Shown here piece by piece: positions 33,573 through 41,317 of a stretch of DNA of 64,000 bases. The notes under the pieces are model-generated. The model had not been told where the DNA came from and did not search any database. It worked only from the letters and a program-made list of their open reading frames with translations. Source of the stretch: Sorangium cellulosum (GTDB lineage: Bacteria > Myxococcota_A > Polyangia > Polyangiales > Polyangiaceae); assembly GCF_002950945.1 (NCBI RefSeq), contig NZ_CP012673.1, positions 12,887,501 to 12,951,500 on the forward strand, in the 5' to 3' direction. The stretch's first letter is position 1, and the number at the start of each line of letters is the position of its first letter. The translations under genes and the position numbers were made by a program.

Positions 33573-34598
33573 TCACATCGCGGCGGCCGGCGCCTCGTTC
33601 GCCTCGGCCCTGCTTGCCCCGGTCGCCTTCACTTTGGCCATCTCCTCGAGCCCGGCTTCACGCGAGACGGTGCCCCTGTAGCCGAGCTCGCGGCGCGCCT
33701 TCTCGTCGTTGACGGTGACCTCTTCCCCGAAGAGCCGCACGACCGTGCGGGTGAGGGGCGGCGCGCCCTTCAGGCGCAGGCCTGCCCACGTCCACTCGGC
33801 CACCTGCGCGAACGCCGCCGCGAGCCATTTCGGGGCGCTGCGCGACCCCGGGTCGACCCCCTGCGTGGCGAGCATCCTGGTGACGAACTCCCGGGTCTCG
33901 ATCGGTGACCCGTCGGTGAGGAAATAGATCTCGCCGCCGCGGCCCTTCTCCGCGGCGAGGATCATCCCCTCGCACAGGTTGCTGACGTGGCAGGTCGACG
34001 TCAGGGCGCGGCCGCCGTCGATCCACATGAACTTTCCTGTGCGGACGGCCTCCACGAACTGGGGCAGCAGCGATGTGTCCCCGAGCCCCCAGATGAGCCG
34101 TGGGCGCACGACGACGGTGGCGAGCTCCGGAGAGCTCGCGGCGACCACCCGCTCCTCGGCGAGGCCCTTCGTGAGTGGATAGAGCCCGACCGGTCTGGCC
34201 GGGCGCGGCCGGCGCTCGTCCACGTTCACGAGCGGCTCTCCCCCGAGAAGGACGGCCTCGGTGCTGACATGCACGAACCGCCGGACCCCCGCGGCCCTGG
34301 CGGCGGCGAGGGCGTGCTCCGTGCCGGCGACGTTGGCCCGCAGGTAATCCTCCCTCGGCCCCCAGTCCTGCACCAGCGCGGCCGCGTGATAGACCACCTG
34401 CGCGCCCTGCATACCGTTCCGGAGCGATTCCACGTCGTCGAGATCGCCGCGCACGGGCTCCGCGCCCGACCTGCTCACGGCCGCTGCCGCGGCGTCCGAG
34501 CGCGCGAGCGCGCGAACCCCATCCCCCCGGGCGCGGAGCGCCGCGATCAGATTGCGACCCACGAACCCGGACCCGCCCGTCACGAAGGCTATCGACAT
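33573..34598 (-). CDS. 3-beta-hydroxysteroid-dehydrogenase-like NAD-dependent epimerase/dehydratase
   Basis: A 341-residue extended SDR. The cofactor motif TGGSGFVG is at residues 7-14, the Asp-containing VRGDLDD near 50, HAAA near 72, and the catalytic Tyr-Lys pair in YPLTK near 146. The segment GKFMWIDGGRALTSTCHVSNLCEGM is typical of 3-beta-HSD/isomerase-like and NSDHL-like proteins. GGAGGATC precedes the ATG at 34598. It diverges from the FAD oxidoreductase at 35013 over a 414-bp spacer. The family oxidises hydroxyl groups of sterols and similar lipids; the actual substrate is unproven. The C-terminus ends in an Ala-rich tail. Confidence 0.85.
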   Translation of the reverse strand: MSIAFVTGGSGFVGRNLIAALRARGDGVRALARSDAAAAAVSRSGAEPVRGDLDDVESLRNGMQGAQVVYHAAALVQDWGPREDYLRANVAGTEHALAAARAAGVRRFVHVSTEAVLLGGEPLVNVDERRPRPARPVGLYPLTKGLAEERVVAASSPELATVVVRPRLIWGLGDTSLLPQFVEAVRTGKFMWIDGGRALTSTCHVSNLCEGMILAAEKGRGGEIYFLTDGSPIETREFVTRMLATQGVDPGSRSAPKWLAAAFAQVAEWTWAGLRLKGAPPLTRTVVRLFGEEVTVNDEKARRELGYRGTVSREAGLEEMAKVKATGASRAEANEAPAAAM

Positions 34599-35012
34599 GA
34601 TGATCCTCCCTCCACGTCTCTTCTGCAGCGCCTCACCACACCTCGCGACCATTCCGCCGCGGGCGGATGGTGTCGAGCACGATGGCGCACAATGGATGTA
34701 TTGACACCTGCGCAATGTGTCTTGTACTCTCTTTATCAAAGACGCGGAAGGAAGAAGCCTGGCGGGTGTTGAAGCGAAAGCCGCGGGCCGGGGGGGAACG
34801 TTGAAAGCCTGCTGCGGGGGCGGCGGCTGCTTCGGAGGCGCTCGGCGCTGTCCATGGAGCGCGGCGCGGCGCGGCCGATCGCGCCCGCATCACCTCGTCC
34901 GTGGCTGGCCGTGAAGGCCGGGCCCTGGCTCAAAAATCGAAAGAATTCGAAGACGTAGACCGAGGTTCAAGGCTCGAGTTCGAGACGTGAACCGGAGGCC
35001 GGAGGCGTGTCC
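34599..35012. other. Divergent spacer with a candidate promoter
   Basis: 414 bp between the 3-beta-HSD-like gene and the FAD oxidoreductase. The most promoter-like sequence is at 34701-34730 (listed separately). The short open frames across 34717-34933 have no conserved-looking protein. GGAGG at 35001-35005 serves the FAD gene. Confidence 0.5.
34701..34730 (+). promoter_or_regulatory. Sigma-70-like promoter with internal dyad
   Basis: TTGACA (34701-34706) is followed after 18 bases by TACTCT (34725-34730). The spacer region carries the inverted repeat GACAC (34703-34707) and GTGTC (34717-34721), so a regulator could bind over the -35. It reads toward the FAD oxidoreductase, about 275 bp upstream of its start. 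Confidence 0.45.
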
Positions 35013-36452
35013 ATGTCCCAAACGTACAAGTACACAAGCCACGAAGGTTTCAGCCACGATAGCCTCGATAGCCTCGGCTATGACTGGGAGCGGGTCGGCG
35101 CCCCGCAGATCAAGCCCAAGTACCCGTTCAAGATCTATCTGCCGATGACGACCGACGACATCGTGCTCGCCGTCAAGGAGGCACGTGCGCTCGGCCAGAA
35201 GTTGATGATCCGGAGCAAGGGACATTCGAGCAACGACCTGGTGCTCGCCGACCGCGGGTGTGTCCTGGTCGTCGAGAAGCTCGACCGGATCCTCGAGGTG
35301 AACGCGGCCGAGCAGACGGTCACCGTGCAGGCGGGCATCGTCCTCGCCGATCTCGACCTCCACCTTGCGGAGAGGGGCTTCGGCCTCCCGATCATCGGAG
35401 ACCACAACCACATCACGGCCGGCGGCTTCGCCTCCGTCGGCGGGATCAGCCCCGCGTCGCACCGCTTCGGCATGTTCGTCGACAACGTCCGGCGGCTCGA
35501 GTACGTGAACCACGAGGGCGAGGTCGTCTCGTGCGGCCGGAACGAGCGCCCCGACGAGTTCTACCGGGTGCTGGCCGGCGCAGGCCAGCATGGCGTCATC
35601 GCGACGCTCACGCTCGACATCATCCGGATCGACAAGTTCAACGTCATCCTGCAGAACCGCCGGACGCTCTACACCGACCTCAGGCAGTTCCTCGACGAGG
35701 CCGGCCAGCTGATCCGCGACCCCGGCGAGGCGCTCATGGAGCGCGGCGTCTGGCTGGACTACCGCGTTTTCGGTAGGTCCGTCCGGATCGGCCAGTTCTC
35801 GAGTTACCACACGGCGCCCCAGAGCCCCGTGAAGTCGCTCTGGAACAAGGCGGCCTACGGCTATCTGCAGACCCTCGGGCTGTACGCCGGGCGCCTTCCG
35901 ACCGGCATCGATACCGCCGTGAAGTACCTCGGCATGGCGGGCGTCGTCCTCAGCCCGCGTTACGCCTCGACCAAGAACATCGAGACGTTCACCGACCGGA
36001 TCCTCGACTCGTCGGTCGGCGATCCGACCCGCATGTTCATCGTCCTGGGTCCGGCGGAGAAGTTCGGGCCGCTCTTCCACCGGCTTTACTCGATCTTCCT
36101 TGAGTACCGCGAGAAGACGGGGTGCTTCACCTTCATCGCCATCTACGTGAAAGCCATCCGCTCCGATTACCTCGCGCAGGGAGACCCGAACAAGCGCTTC
36201 TGCGAGCTGATGCTCTACTGCGGCATCGACCCGGAGAAGATGACCGAGCCCGTGCTGGAGGAGATCGTCTCCCAGGTCGACGACGTGTGCATCGCGCAGG
36301 GGGCGTACCGCTACATGCACACGAAGACCGTGAAGGACGAGAAGCGGCGCAGCCGCGTCGACCCCAACGCGGTCCGCGCGTCCACCGCGCTCGCGCGCAG
36401 CGCCGGCGCGAACGGGAACCGCCGTTCGGCGGCGGCAGACGCCGGTGAATGA
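35013..36452 (+). CDS. FAD-linked oxidoreductase, DHCR24/alditol-oxidase type
   Basis: A 479-residue flavoprotein with an N-terminal FAD_binding_4 (PCMH-type) domain (about residues 40-205). The segments MIRSKGHSSNDLVLAD, VTVQAGIVLADLDLHL and GLPIIGDHNHITAGGFASVGG are the FAD-contacting pattern of this family. The C-terminal half (about 210-440) is a substrate domain resembling those of delta-24-sterol reductase (DHCR24/DWF1) and aldonolactone oxidases; no covalent-FAD His-Arg pair is certain. GGAGG sits 7 bp before the ATG at 35013. The next gene overlaps its stop (ATGA), so it forms an operon with the SRPBCC protein. Reduction or oxidation of a sterol-like side chain is a hypothesis. Confidence 0.82.
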   Translation: MSQTYKYTSHEGFSHDSLDSLGYDWERVGAPQIKPKYPFKIYLPMTTDDIVLAVKEARALGQKLMIRSKGHSSNDLVLADRGCVLVVEKLDRILEVNAAEQTVTVQAGIVLADLDLHLAERGFGLPIIGDHNHITAGGFASVGGISPASHRFGMFVDNVRRLEYVNHEGEVVSCGRNERPDEFYRVLAGAGQHGVIATLTLDIIRIDKFNVILQNRRTLYTDLRQFLDEAGQLIRDPGEALMERGVWLDYRVFGRSVRIGQFSSYHTAPQSPVKSLWNKAAYGYLQTLGLYAGRLPTGIDTAVKYLGMAGVVLSPRYASTKNIETFTDRILDSSVGDPTRMFIVLGPAEKFGPLFHRLYSIFLEYREKTGCFTFIAIYVKAIRSDYLAQGDPNKRFCELMLYCGIDPEKMTEPVLEEIVSQVDDVCIAQGAYRYMHTKTVKDEKRRSRVDPNAVRASTALARSAGANGNRRSAAADAGE

Positions 36453-37048
36453 CGACAGTGGCCGGGGAGCGCGCCCCGCGCGCCGACCGGCCTTTCCCCT
36501 CCCCTGTTCCATCACTCGCGAGAGGTCCAATGCGCGCCTTCCGTCCGGTATGGTTCGAGCTCGCGCCTGCCGATCTTGATTTCACGCGGCGGGCGCCCTT
36601 CCGCATCGAGGTGGCGTGCCGGCTGGAGGCCCGCCCGGACAGGGTCTTCGAGATCTTCGCCAGGCCGGAGGGCATGCGCGACTGGATCATGGGCTTCGTG
36701 GATTGCAGGTGGACGAGCCCGGAGCCCCACGGCGTCGGCTCCACGCGCGAGTTCGAGCTCAACGCCGTCACCTTCCGGGAGCACTTCATCGGCTGGCAGC
36801 CGGGCAGCCGCTTCTGCTTCGCGATCGACGCGATGACGCTACCGCTGATGCGGAGGATGGTGGAGGACATCCAGCTCGAACCGGCCGGCGAGCGCGCGAC
36901 CCTGCTGCGGTGGAGTGTGCATTACGAGCCGCGGCTCCTCGTCCGGGCGGTGCACCCGATCGCACGCCGCCTGATCTACGAGGGCTACCGCGCGTCCACG
37001 GAACGACTCGCGCGCTACATCCTGAAGAACGCCGCCTCCACGACCTGA
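36449..37048 (+). CDS. SRPBCC (START/polyketide-cyclase fold) lipid-binding-like protein
   Basis: A 199-residue protein of the SRPBCC superfamily. The domain starts at about residue 50: FRIEVACRLEARPDRVFEIFARPEGMRDWIMG, the typical strand-helix opening of Polyketide_cyc2 and START-like proteins. A long C-terminal helix (IYEGYRASTERLARYILKN) closes the hydrophobic pocket. The ATG overlaps the stop of the FAD gene by 4 bp; an alternative start at 36530 would drop 27 loosely conserved residues. Its job may be to bind or present a hydrophobic substrate to the flavoenzyme. A strong hairpin follows 50 bp after its stop. Confidence 0.82.
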   Translation: MTTVAGERAPRADRPFPSPVPSLARGPMRAFRPVWFELAPADLDFTRRAPFRIEVACRLEARPDRVFEIFARPEGMRDWIMGFVDCRWTSPEPHGVGSTREFELNAVTFREHFIGWQPGSRFCFAIDAMTLPLMRRMVEDIQLEPAGERATLLRWSVHYEPRLLVRAVHPIARRLIYEGYRASTERLARYILKNAASTT

Positions 37049-37097
37049 AGGGCGGCCGCGTGGCGAAGGCCGCCCCGGGCCGCCGCCACCCTGTCGT

Positions 37098-37136
37098 GGT
37101 CTCCCCCGGAGCCCGGGGCTCCGAGGGGGGGAGACC
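37098..37136. terminator. Hairpin between convergent genes
   Basis: GGTCTCCCCC-GGAGCC pairs with GGGCTCC-GAGGGGGGGAGACC with a small bulge. It lies between the SRPBCC gene (ends 37048) and the minus-strand hydrolase (ends 37148), so it can serve both as a bidirectional terminator. Confidence 0.7.
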
Positions 37137-37147
37137 GCCCCGAGCGG

Positions 37148-38365
37148 CTACCGTCGATGCTCGCGGAAGTACTCGACGAAGGTCGGGAAGATGTCCTCGT
37201 CGCAGCTCTTCCCCATGAAGACGTCCTGGTGCCCGTAGCGCGGGAACACGTGCAGCCGGTGCCTGCCCGGTACGACCTTGTCGAGCCGCTGGTGGCAGAG
37301 GATGTTCGAGTCGGTGAAGACCCGGTTGTTCGCCCCGGTGACGAAGAGCACCGGCGTCTTGATCTCCGGCGCTCTCGACAGGTAGTCGTCCGGCAAGGCG
37401 CTGTACTTCGGGTCCTTCGGGTCGTACTTGACCGCCCGGCTGTCGTTCTGGACCATCTTGGAGACGTGGCGGTAGTAATTCATGCTGGTGCCGCCGTACA
37501 GATCGCCGCCGCGGCGGTGGGTGATCTCGTGGAGGTTCTCGTGGCTGTAGAGGGCCGGCCACCCGGTGCCCCACATCATGCTGAGCATGTGGCACGCGGG
37601 GACGTCGCACTCCCGGTGGAACGCCGAGATGACCTTGGAGAAGATCTTCCCGCGGCTCGGGACCGGGTCGTTGCTCCACTGCGGGCTCAGGTGAGGGAAG
37701 CTCAGGATCGACTCGACCAGGAACGGCGCGAGCCGGAGCTTGATCTTCGACCACCCCGGCACCCGCGGCGTGAGCCCCACGCTGTTCGCGATCACGCTGG
37801 TGACCCCCTGGATCGACCCGCCGAACAGACCCATCATGAACGAGACCGAGCCGAGGCAGTGGCAGATCACGTGGATGCGCCGGTCGCCGATGTGCTCGCG
37901 CATCTTCGCGATCGCGGCGGGGAAGTCGAAGAGCGCGATGTCGTCGAAGTTGTACCGGTGCGGGGTCAGGTTGTACGGGAGGCGGTTGCTCATCCGGAAG
38001 TCCACGGACCAGACGTCGGTGAAGTCGTGGTCGTGGAGGTAACGGACGAGGTTGTAATGCTCCGGCATGATGAACATGTCCGTCGACGTCGTAAGTCCAT
38101 GGATCAGGAGCACGACGTCATTACTCTCGGCGCGCTTGAACCGCGCGAGCCTCAGACCGAGCTTGTCGCCCGTGGTGAAGGAGTGCTCCGAGATCTCGGC
38201 GTCAGGCACCCCCTCGTGCGTGAAGAGCGCGATCTCGCGCTGGATGCCGCCGCCCGTCCGAGCGCCCGCGACGGACGGAGCCGCCCGGGGCCGCGCCGCT
38301 GCGGTCGCGCCGTTCGCAGCGTGAGCGCCCAGCTCTGTCCCGTTGACCTGCACTTGCATGGACAT
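37148..38365 (-). CDS. Alpha/beta hydrolase with a cysteine nucleophile (PHA-synthase-like)
   Basis: A 405-residue alpha/beta hydrolase. The oxyanion region is VVLLIHGLTTSTDMF near residue 103. The nucleophile elbow, normally GxSxG, reads CHCLGS, with Cys170 in the nucleophile position, as in class I-III poly(3-hydroxyalkanoate) synthases. A late Asp (NRVFTDSN) and His (RYGHQDVFMG) can complete the triad. The N-terminus is a low-complexity Ala-rich stretch. GAGGAGGT precedes the ATG at 38365; a longer start is possible. A divergent GMC oxidoreductase sits beyond a 580-bp spacer; related hydrolases are found next to or fused with cholesterol-oxidase-type GMC enzymes. An acyltransferase or esterase role is inferred. 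Confidence 0.8.
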   Translation of the reverse strand: MSMQVQVNGTELGAHAANGATAAARPRAAPSVAGARTGGGIQREIALFTHEGVPDAEISEHSFTTGDKLGLRLARFKRAESNDVVLLIHGLTTSTDMFIMPEHYNLVRYLHDHDFTDVWSVDFRMSNRLPYNLTPHRYNFDDIALFDFPAAIAKMREHIGDRRIHVICHCLGSVSFMMGLFGGSIQGVTSVIANSVGLTPRVPGWSKIKLRLAPFLVESILSFPHLSPQWSNDPVPSRGKIFSKVISAFHRECDVPACHMLSMMWGTGWPALYSHENLHEITHRRGGDLYGGTSMNYYRHVSKMVQNDSRAVKYDPKDPKYSALPDDYLSRAPEIKTPVLFVTGANNRVFTDSNILCHQRLDKVVPGRHRLHVFPRYGHQDVFMGKSCDEDIFPTFVEYFREHRR

Positions 38366-38945
38366 GAGATCGTACCTCCTCAGGGGATTCACCCTCGATG
38401 GCAGCGGCTCGCGCTCCAGGGCGCCCTCGCCCTCCAGCTGTCGTGCCGGGGAACCGCCAGCGACGCGTGGATCGGATCACGCCGTCCGGAGCGAGGCGCG
38501 CGCTCCCCATGCAAGCGCTCCTGCTCCAGCTTCGTCTGAGGCGATGATGCAGCCCATGCGGCGAGCCGTCAACTGCTCACCACACACCGTCGTGAGGCGT
38601 GTCTCGGCTCTTCTCGAGGTCGCGGCGCGCGCGGCGAGCTCGCTGACACCGTCAGCAGCGCGTTGACACCGTCAATGGCGCGCGACTGGCCGCTCCCGCG
38701 GGCGCGCCTCGATCCAGTGTGGATAAACGCACTCGCAACGTCGCGACGCTGAGCCGCGGCGCGCGACGCGCTGCCAGGATCCTGCCACGTATCTTTTTAT
38801 GCTTTTGATACAAGGTCGACCATGGTAATCCATGGTGGGCTGGATGGGGTTGGCCTGAGCCATCACGACACGACGACGGGTGGGGCCCGGTCGTCACCCT
38901 CATCCTGGTGCGCCGCACCACCGGGTGCAGGGAGGGGCGTTGGAT
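38366..38945. other. Divergent spacer between the hydrolase and GMC oxidoreductase genes
   Basis: 580 bp without a credible gene. It contains the two TGACACCGTCA sites listed separately and an AT-rich patch (ATCTTTTTATGCTTTTGATACA, in parts) near 38790-38812 that could hold promoter elements in both directions. GGGAGGGG lies before the GMC start. Confidence 0.5.
38644..38674. promoter_or_regulatory. Two TGACACCGTCA dyads 20 bp apart
   Basis: The 11-bp interrupted palindrome TGAC-ACC-GTCA occurs at 38644-38654 and 38664-38674, exactly two helical turns apart, so a dimer pair could bind on one DNA face. The second copy also creates a TTGACA hexamer (38663-38668). Position between the divergent hydrolase and GMC genes suggests joint control. 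Confidence 0.65.
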
Positions 38946-41231
38946 ATGCATTACGATTCCGTGGTCATCGGGTCGGGATTCGGCGGCGCCGTGGCCTCGT
39001 GCCGGCTCGCCCAGGCGGGGCAGCGCGTGGCCATCCTCGAGCGAGGACGCCGTTACCCGATGCACAGCTTCCCCCGCGACTGGGGCAACCTGGCGAAGGG
39101 GTGGCTCTGGCGGGAGGGTCAGGGCCTGTTCGACGTCAAGCCCATCAACGAGATGCTGGTCGTCCAGGGGGCCGGCTACGGCGGCGGCTCCCTCATCTAC
39201 GCCAACGTCCACCTCCGACCGGATCCGGACGTCTTCGCCAGGGGCTGGCCGAAGGGCCTCGATCGCGAGACGCTCGACCCGTACTTCGATCTCGTCGGTT
39301 ACATGCTCGACATCAAGCCGATCGGCGCGGCCGGGGGCGCGCTGCCGGCCAAGGCCCTGCTCATGAAGAAGGTCGCGAAGGCCCTGAAGCGCGAGGACCA
39401 GTTCTTCTATCCGAACATCGCCGTCGACCTCGGCGAGCCGGGGGTCGTGCACCGGAACAAGTTCGGCGTGCCGCAGAGCGGATGTAATCACTGCGGGGAA
39501 TGTGACGTCGGCTGCAACATTCACGCCAAGAATACCCTCGATCACAACTACCTTGCCATCGCGGAGCGTCACGGCGCCGCCGTCCACACGCAATGCGAGG
39601 TCCTCCGCATCGCGCCGACCTCCTCCGGCTACTCGGTCACGTACAAGGATCAGCGCCAGGGGGGCCTGGTCGCGAGCGTCGAGGCGACGAGCGTGTTCGT
39701 CTGTGCGGGCGCGGTGAACTCCACGGAGCTCCTGCTCCGCTGCCGCGACGAGCACCGGACGCTGCCGCGGATCGGCGCGCGCCTCGGCCACGGCTACTCC
39801 GCCAACGGCGATTTTCTGGCGCTCGCGGCGTGCCCGGAGGAGATCGTCAAGCCGACGAGCGGCCCGACCATCACCACCGGAATCGTGTTCTCCCGGGGCA
39901 CGGGCGAGGACAAGATCTGGTTCGTGATCGAGGAGGGCGGCTTCCCGCGCGCCGTCGCCCAGCTCCTCGGGCTCATGGAGAACCGAACCCCAAAGCTCTG
40001 CGGCGCCGGGGACCTGCTCCGCGACGACATCGAGCGGCGGGTGCTGGAGGCGATGCGCGGCCATCCGGGCCAGTCGGGCTCGAACGCCGCCGTCCTCCTG
40101 GCCATGGGGCGCGACCGGGCCGACGGGCAGATCAAGCTCAGGCCCATCGATCGCGGGCTGTGCGTGAAGTGGAATTCCCTCGCGAACCTCGGCCTCTACT
40201 CCATGGAAGAGCGGCTGTGCAAGGACGTGGCCAGGGCGCTCGGCGGCAAGCTCGTGAGCAGCCCGTTCTGGGAGGTGCTCCACCAGCCCGTCGCCGTCCA
40301 CAACCTGGGCGGCTGCATCATGAGCGACGACCCCGATCAGGGCGTCACGGATCCGACAGGGCAGGTCTACGGGTACGAGAACCTCTATGTGCTGGACGGC
40401 GCTCTGCTGCCGGCGGCGACCGGGGTCAACCCGTCGTCGACCATCGCGGCCGTGGCGGAGCGCAACATCGAGGCCATCATCCGACGCCTCCCGGGCAAAT
40501 CGAGCTGGCAGGCCCCGGAGCGCGCCGCCGCCCGCCCCATCGAGGATCCGCTGAAGCGCGTCGTGATCCCCGCCGGCGGCACGGCGCTGCCGGAGACGAA
40601 GGCGCTCACGCTGAGCTTCACCGAGACGATGAAGGGGTTCTTCCACTTCAGCCACGCGCCGCTCGACGATTACCGAGGCGCGGAGTCGATCGGGCGGCGG
40701 GTGCGCTCGTCGATGCAGTTCACGCTGACCATCACCATCCCCGATCTCGACCACTTCATCGCGGAGAGCGCGCACGCGGGCGTCGCGAACGGCCGGCTGC
40801 ACGTCGACGGGATCACGGACCACGACGGCGCCGAGGTCGTCAACGGGGTGTTCAACCTGTTCGTGAAGGGCGATAACCCCAGCGAGCGCAAGATGCTCTA
40901 CGCCTTGCCGTTCGTGGGCGCGGACGGCAAGCAGTACCTGCTCGACGGCACCAAGGAGATCTTCGACGACCCGGGCTTCGACGTCTGGTCCGACACGACC
41001 ACGCTCTTCACCGTGATCCGCGAGGGGCATAGCCGGTCGGATCCGGTGGTCGCCACAGGGGTCCTGCACATCCTCCTCCCCGACTTCCTCGCGCAGCTCA
41101 CCACCTTCCGGGTGGACGGGACGGACGACCGGCTCGAGAAGCTCTCCGCGTTCGGCCGCTTCGGGAAGATGTTCATGGGGGATCTCTGGGAGGTGTTCGC
41201 GAAGGCCAAGCTGTCGAGCCTTCCGTTCTGA
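38946..41231 (+). CDS. GMC oxidoreductase (cholesterol-oxidase type) with extra C-terminal domain
   Basis: A 761-residue flavoprotein. The FAD motif is VVIGSGFGGAVASCRLAQAG at the N-terminus, with GAGYGGGSLIYANV near residue 78. Near residues 178-190 a Cys-rich insertion CNHCGECDVGCNIHAKNT is the pattern of the cholesterol-oxidase-like GMC branch. The C-terminal GMC segment (HNLGGCIMSDDPDQGV, LYVLDGALLPAATGVNPSS) holds the catalytic region and ends near residue 520. The last 240 residues are an additional domain opening LTLSFTETMKGFFHF, as seen in bacterial GMC proteins linked to alpha/beta hydrolases. GGGAGGGG precedes the ATG at 38946. Oxidation of a sterol or other secondary alcohol is inferred. 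The lipase at 41318 follows in the same direction. Confidence 0.88.
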   Translation: MHYDSVVIGSGFGGAVASCRLAQAGQRVAILERGRRYPMHSFPRDWGNLAKGWLWREGQGLFDVKPINEMLVVQGAGYGGGSLIYANVHLRPDPDVFARGWPKGLDRETLDPYFDLVGYMLDIKPIGAAGGALPAKALLMKKVAKALKREDQFFYPNIAVDLGEPGVVHRNKFGVPQSGCNHCGECDVGCNIHAKNTLDHNYLAIAERHGAAVHTQCEVLRIAPTSSGYSVTYKDQRQGGLVASVEATSVFVCAGAVNSTELLLRCRDEHRTLPRIGARLGHGYSANGDFLALAACPEEIVKPTSGPTITTGIVFSRGTGEDKIWFVIEEGGFPRAVAQLLGLMENRTPKLCGAGDLLRDDIERRVLEAMRGHPGQSGSNAAVLLAMGRDRADGQIKLRPIDRGLCVKWNSLANLGLYSMEERLCKDVARALGGKLVSSPFWEVLHQPVAVHNLGGCIMSDDPDQGVTDPTGQVYGYENLYVLDGALLPAATGVNPSSTIAAVAERNIEAIIRRLPGKSSWQAPERAAARPIEDPLKRVVIPAGGTALPETKALTLSFTETMKGFFHFSHAPLDDYRGAESIGRRVRSSMQFTLTITIPDLDHFIAESAHAGVANGRLHVDGITDHDGAEVVNGVFNLFVKGDNPSERKMLYALPFVGADGKQYLLDGTKEIFDDPGFDVWSDTTTLFTVIREGHSRSDPVVATGVLHILLPDFLAQLTTFRVDGTDDRLEKLSAFGRFGKMFMGDLWEVFAKAKLSSLPF

Positions 41232-41317
41232 GCCTCGCGGCCGCGCTGCGCGGCGGCGGGCGCGCCGCGCGGCCGGAGGTGGATACAACCTGCGTTCGTC
41301 GTGGAGGAGGTCCAAAC

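Noticed and set aside
34717..34933. Small overlapping ORFs of 65 codons in the 3-beta-HSD/FAD spacer
   Set aside because: No ribosome site or protein-like composition, and they overlap the promoter-like sequence.
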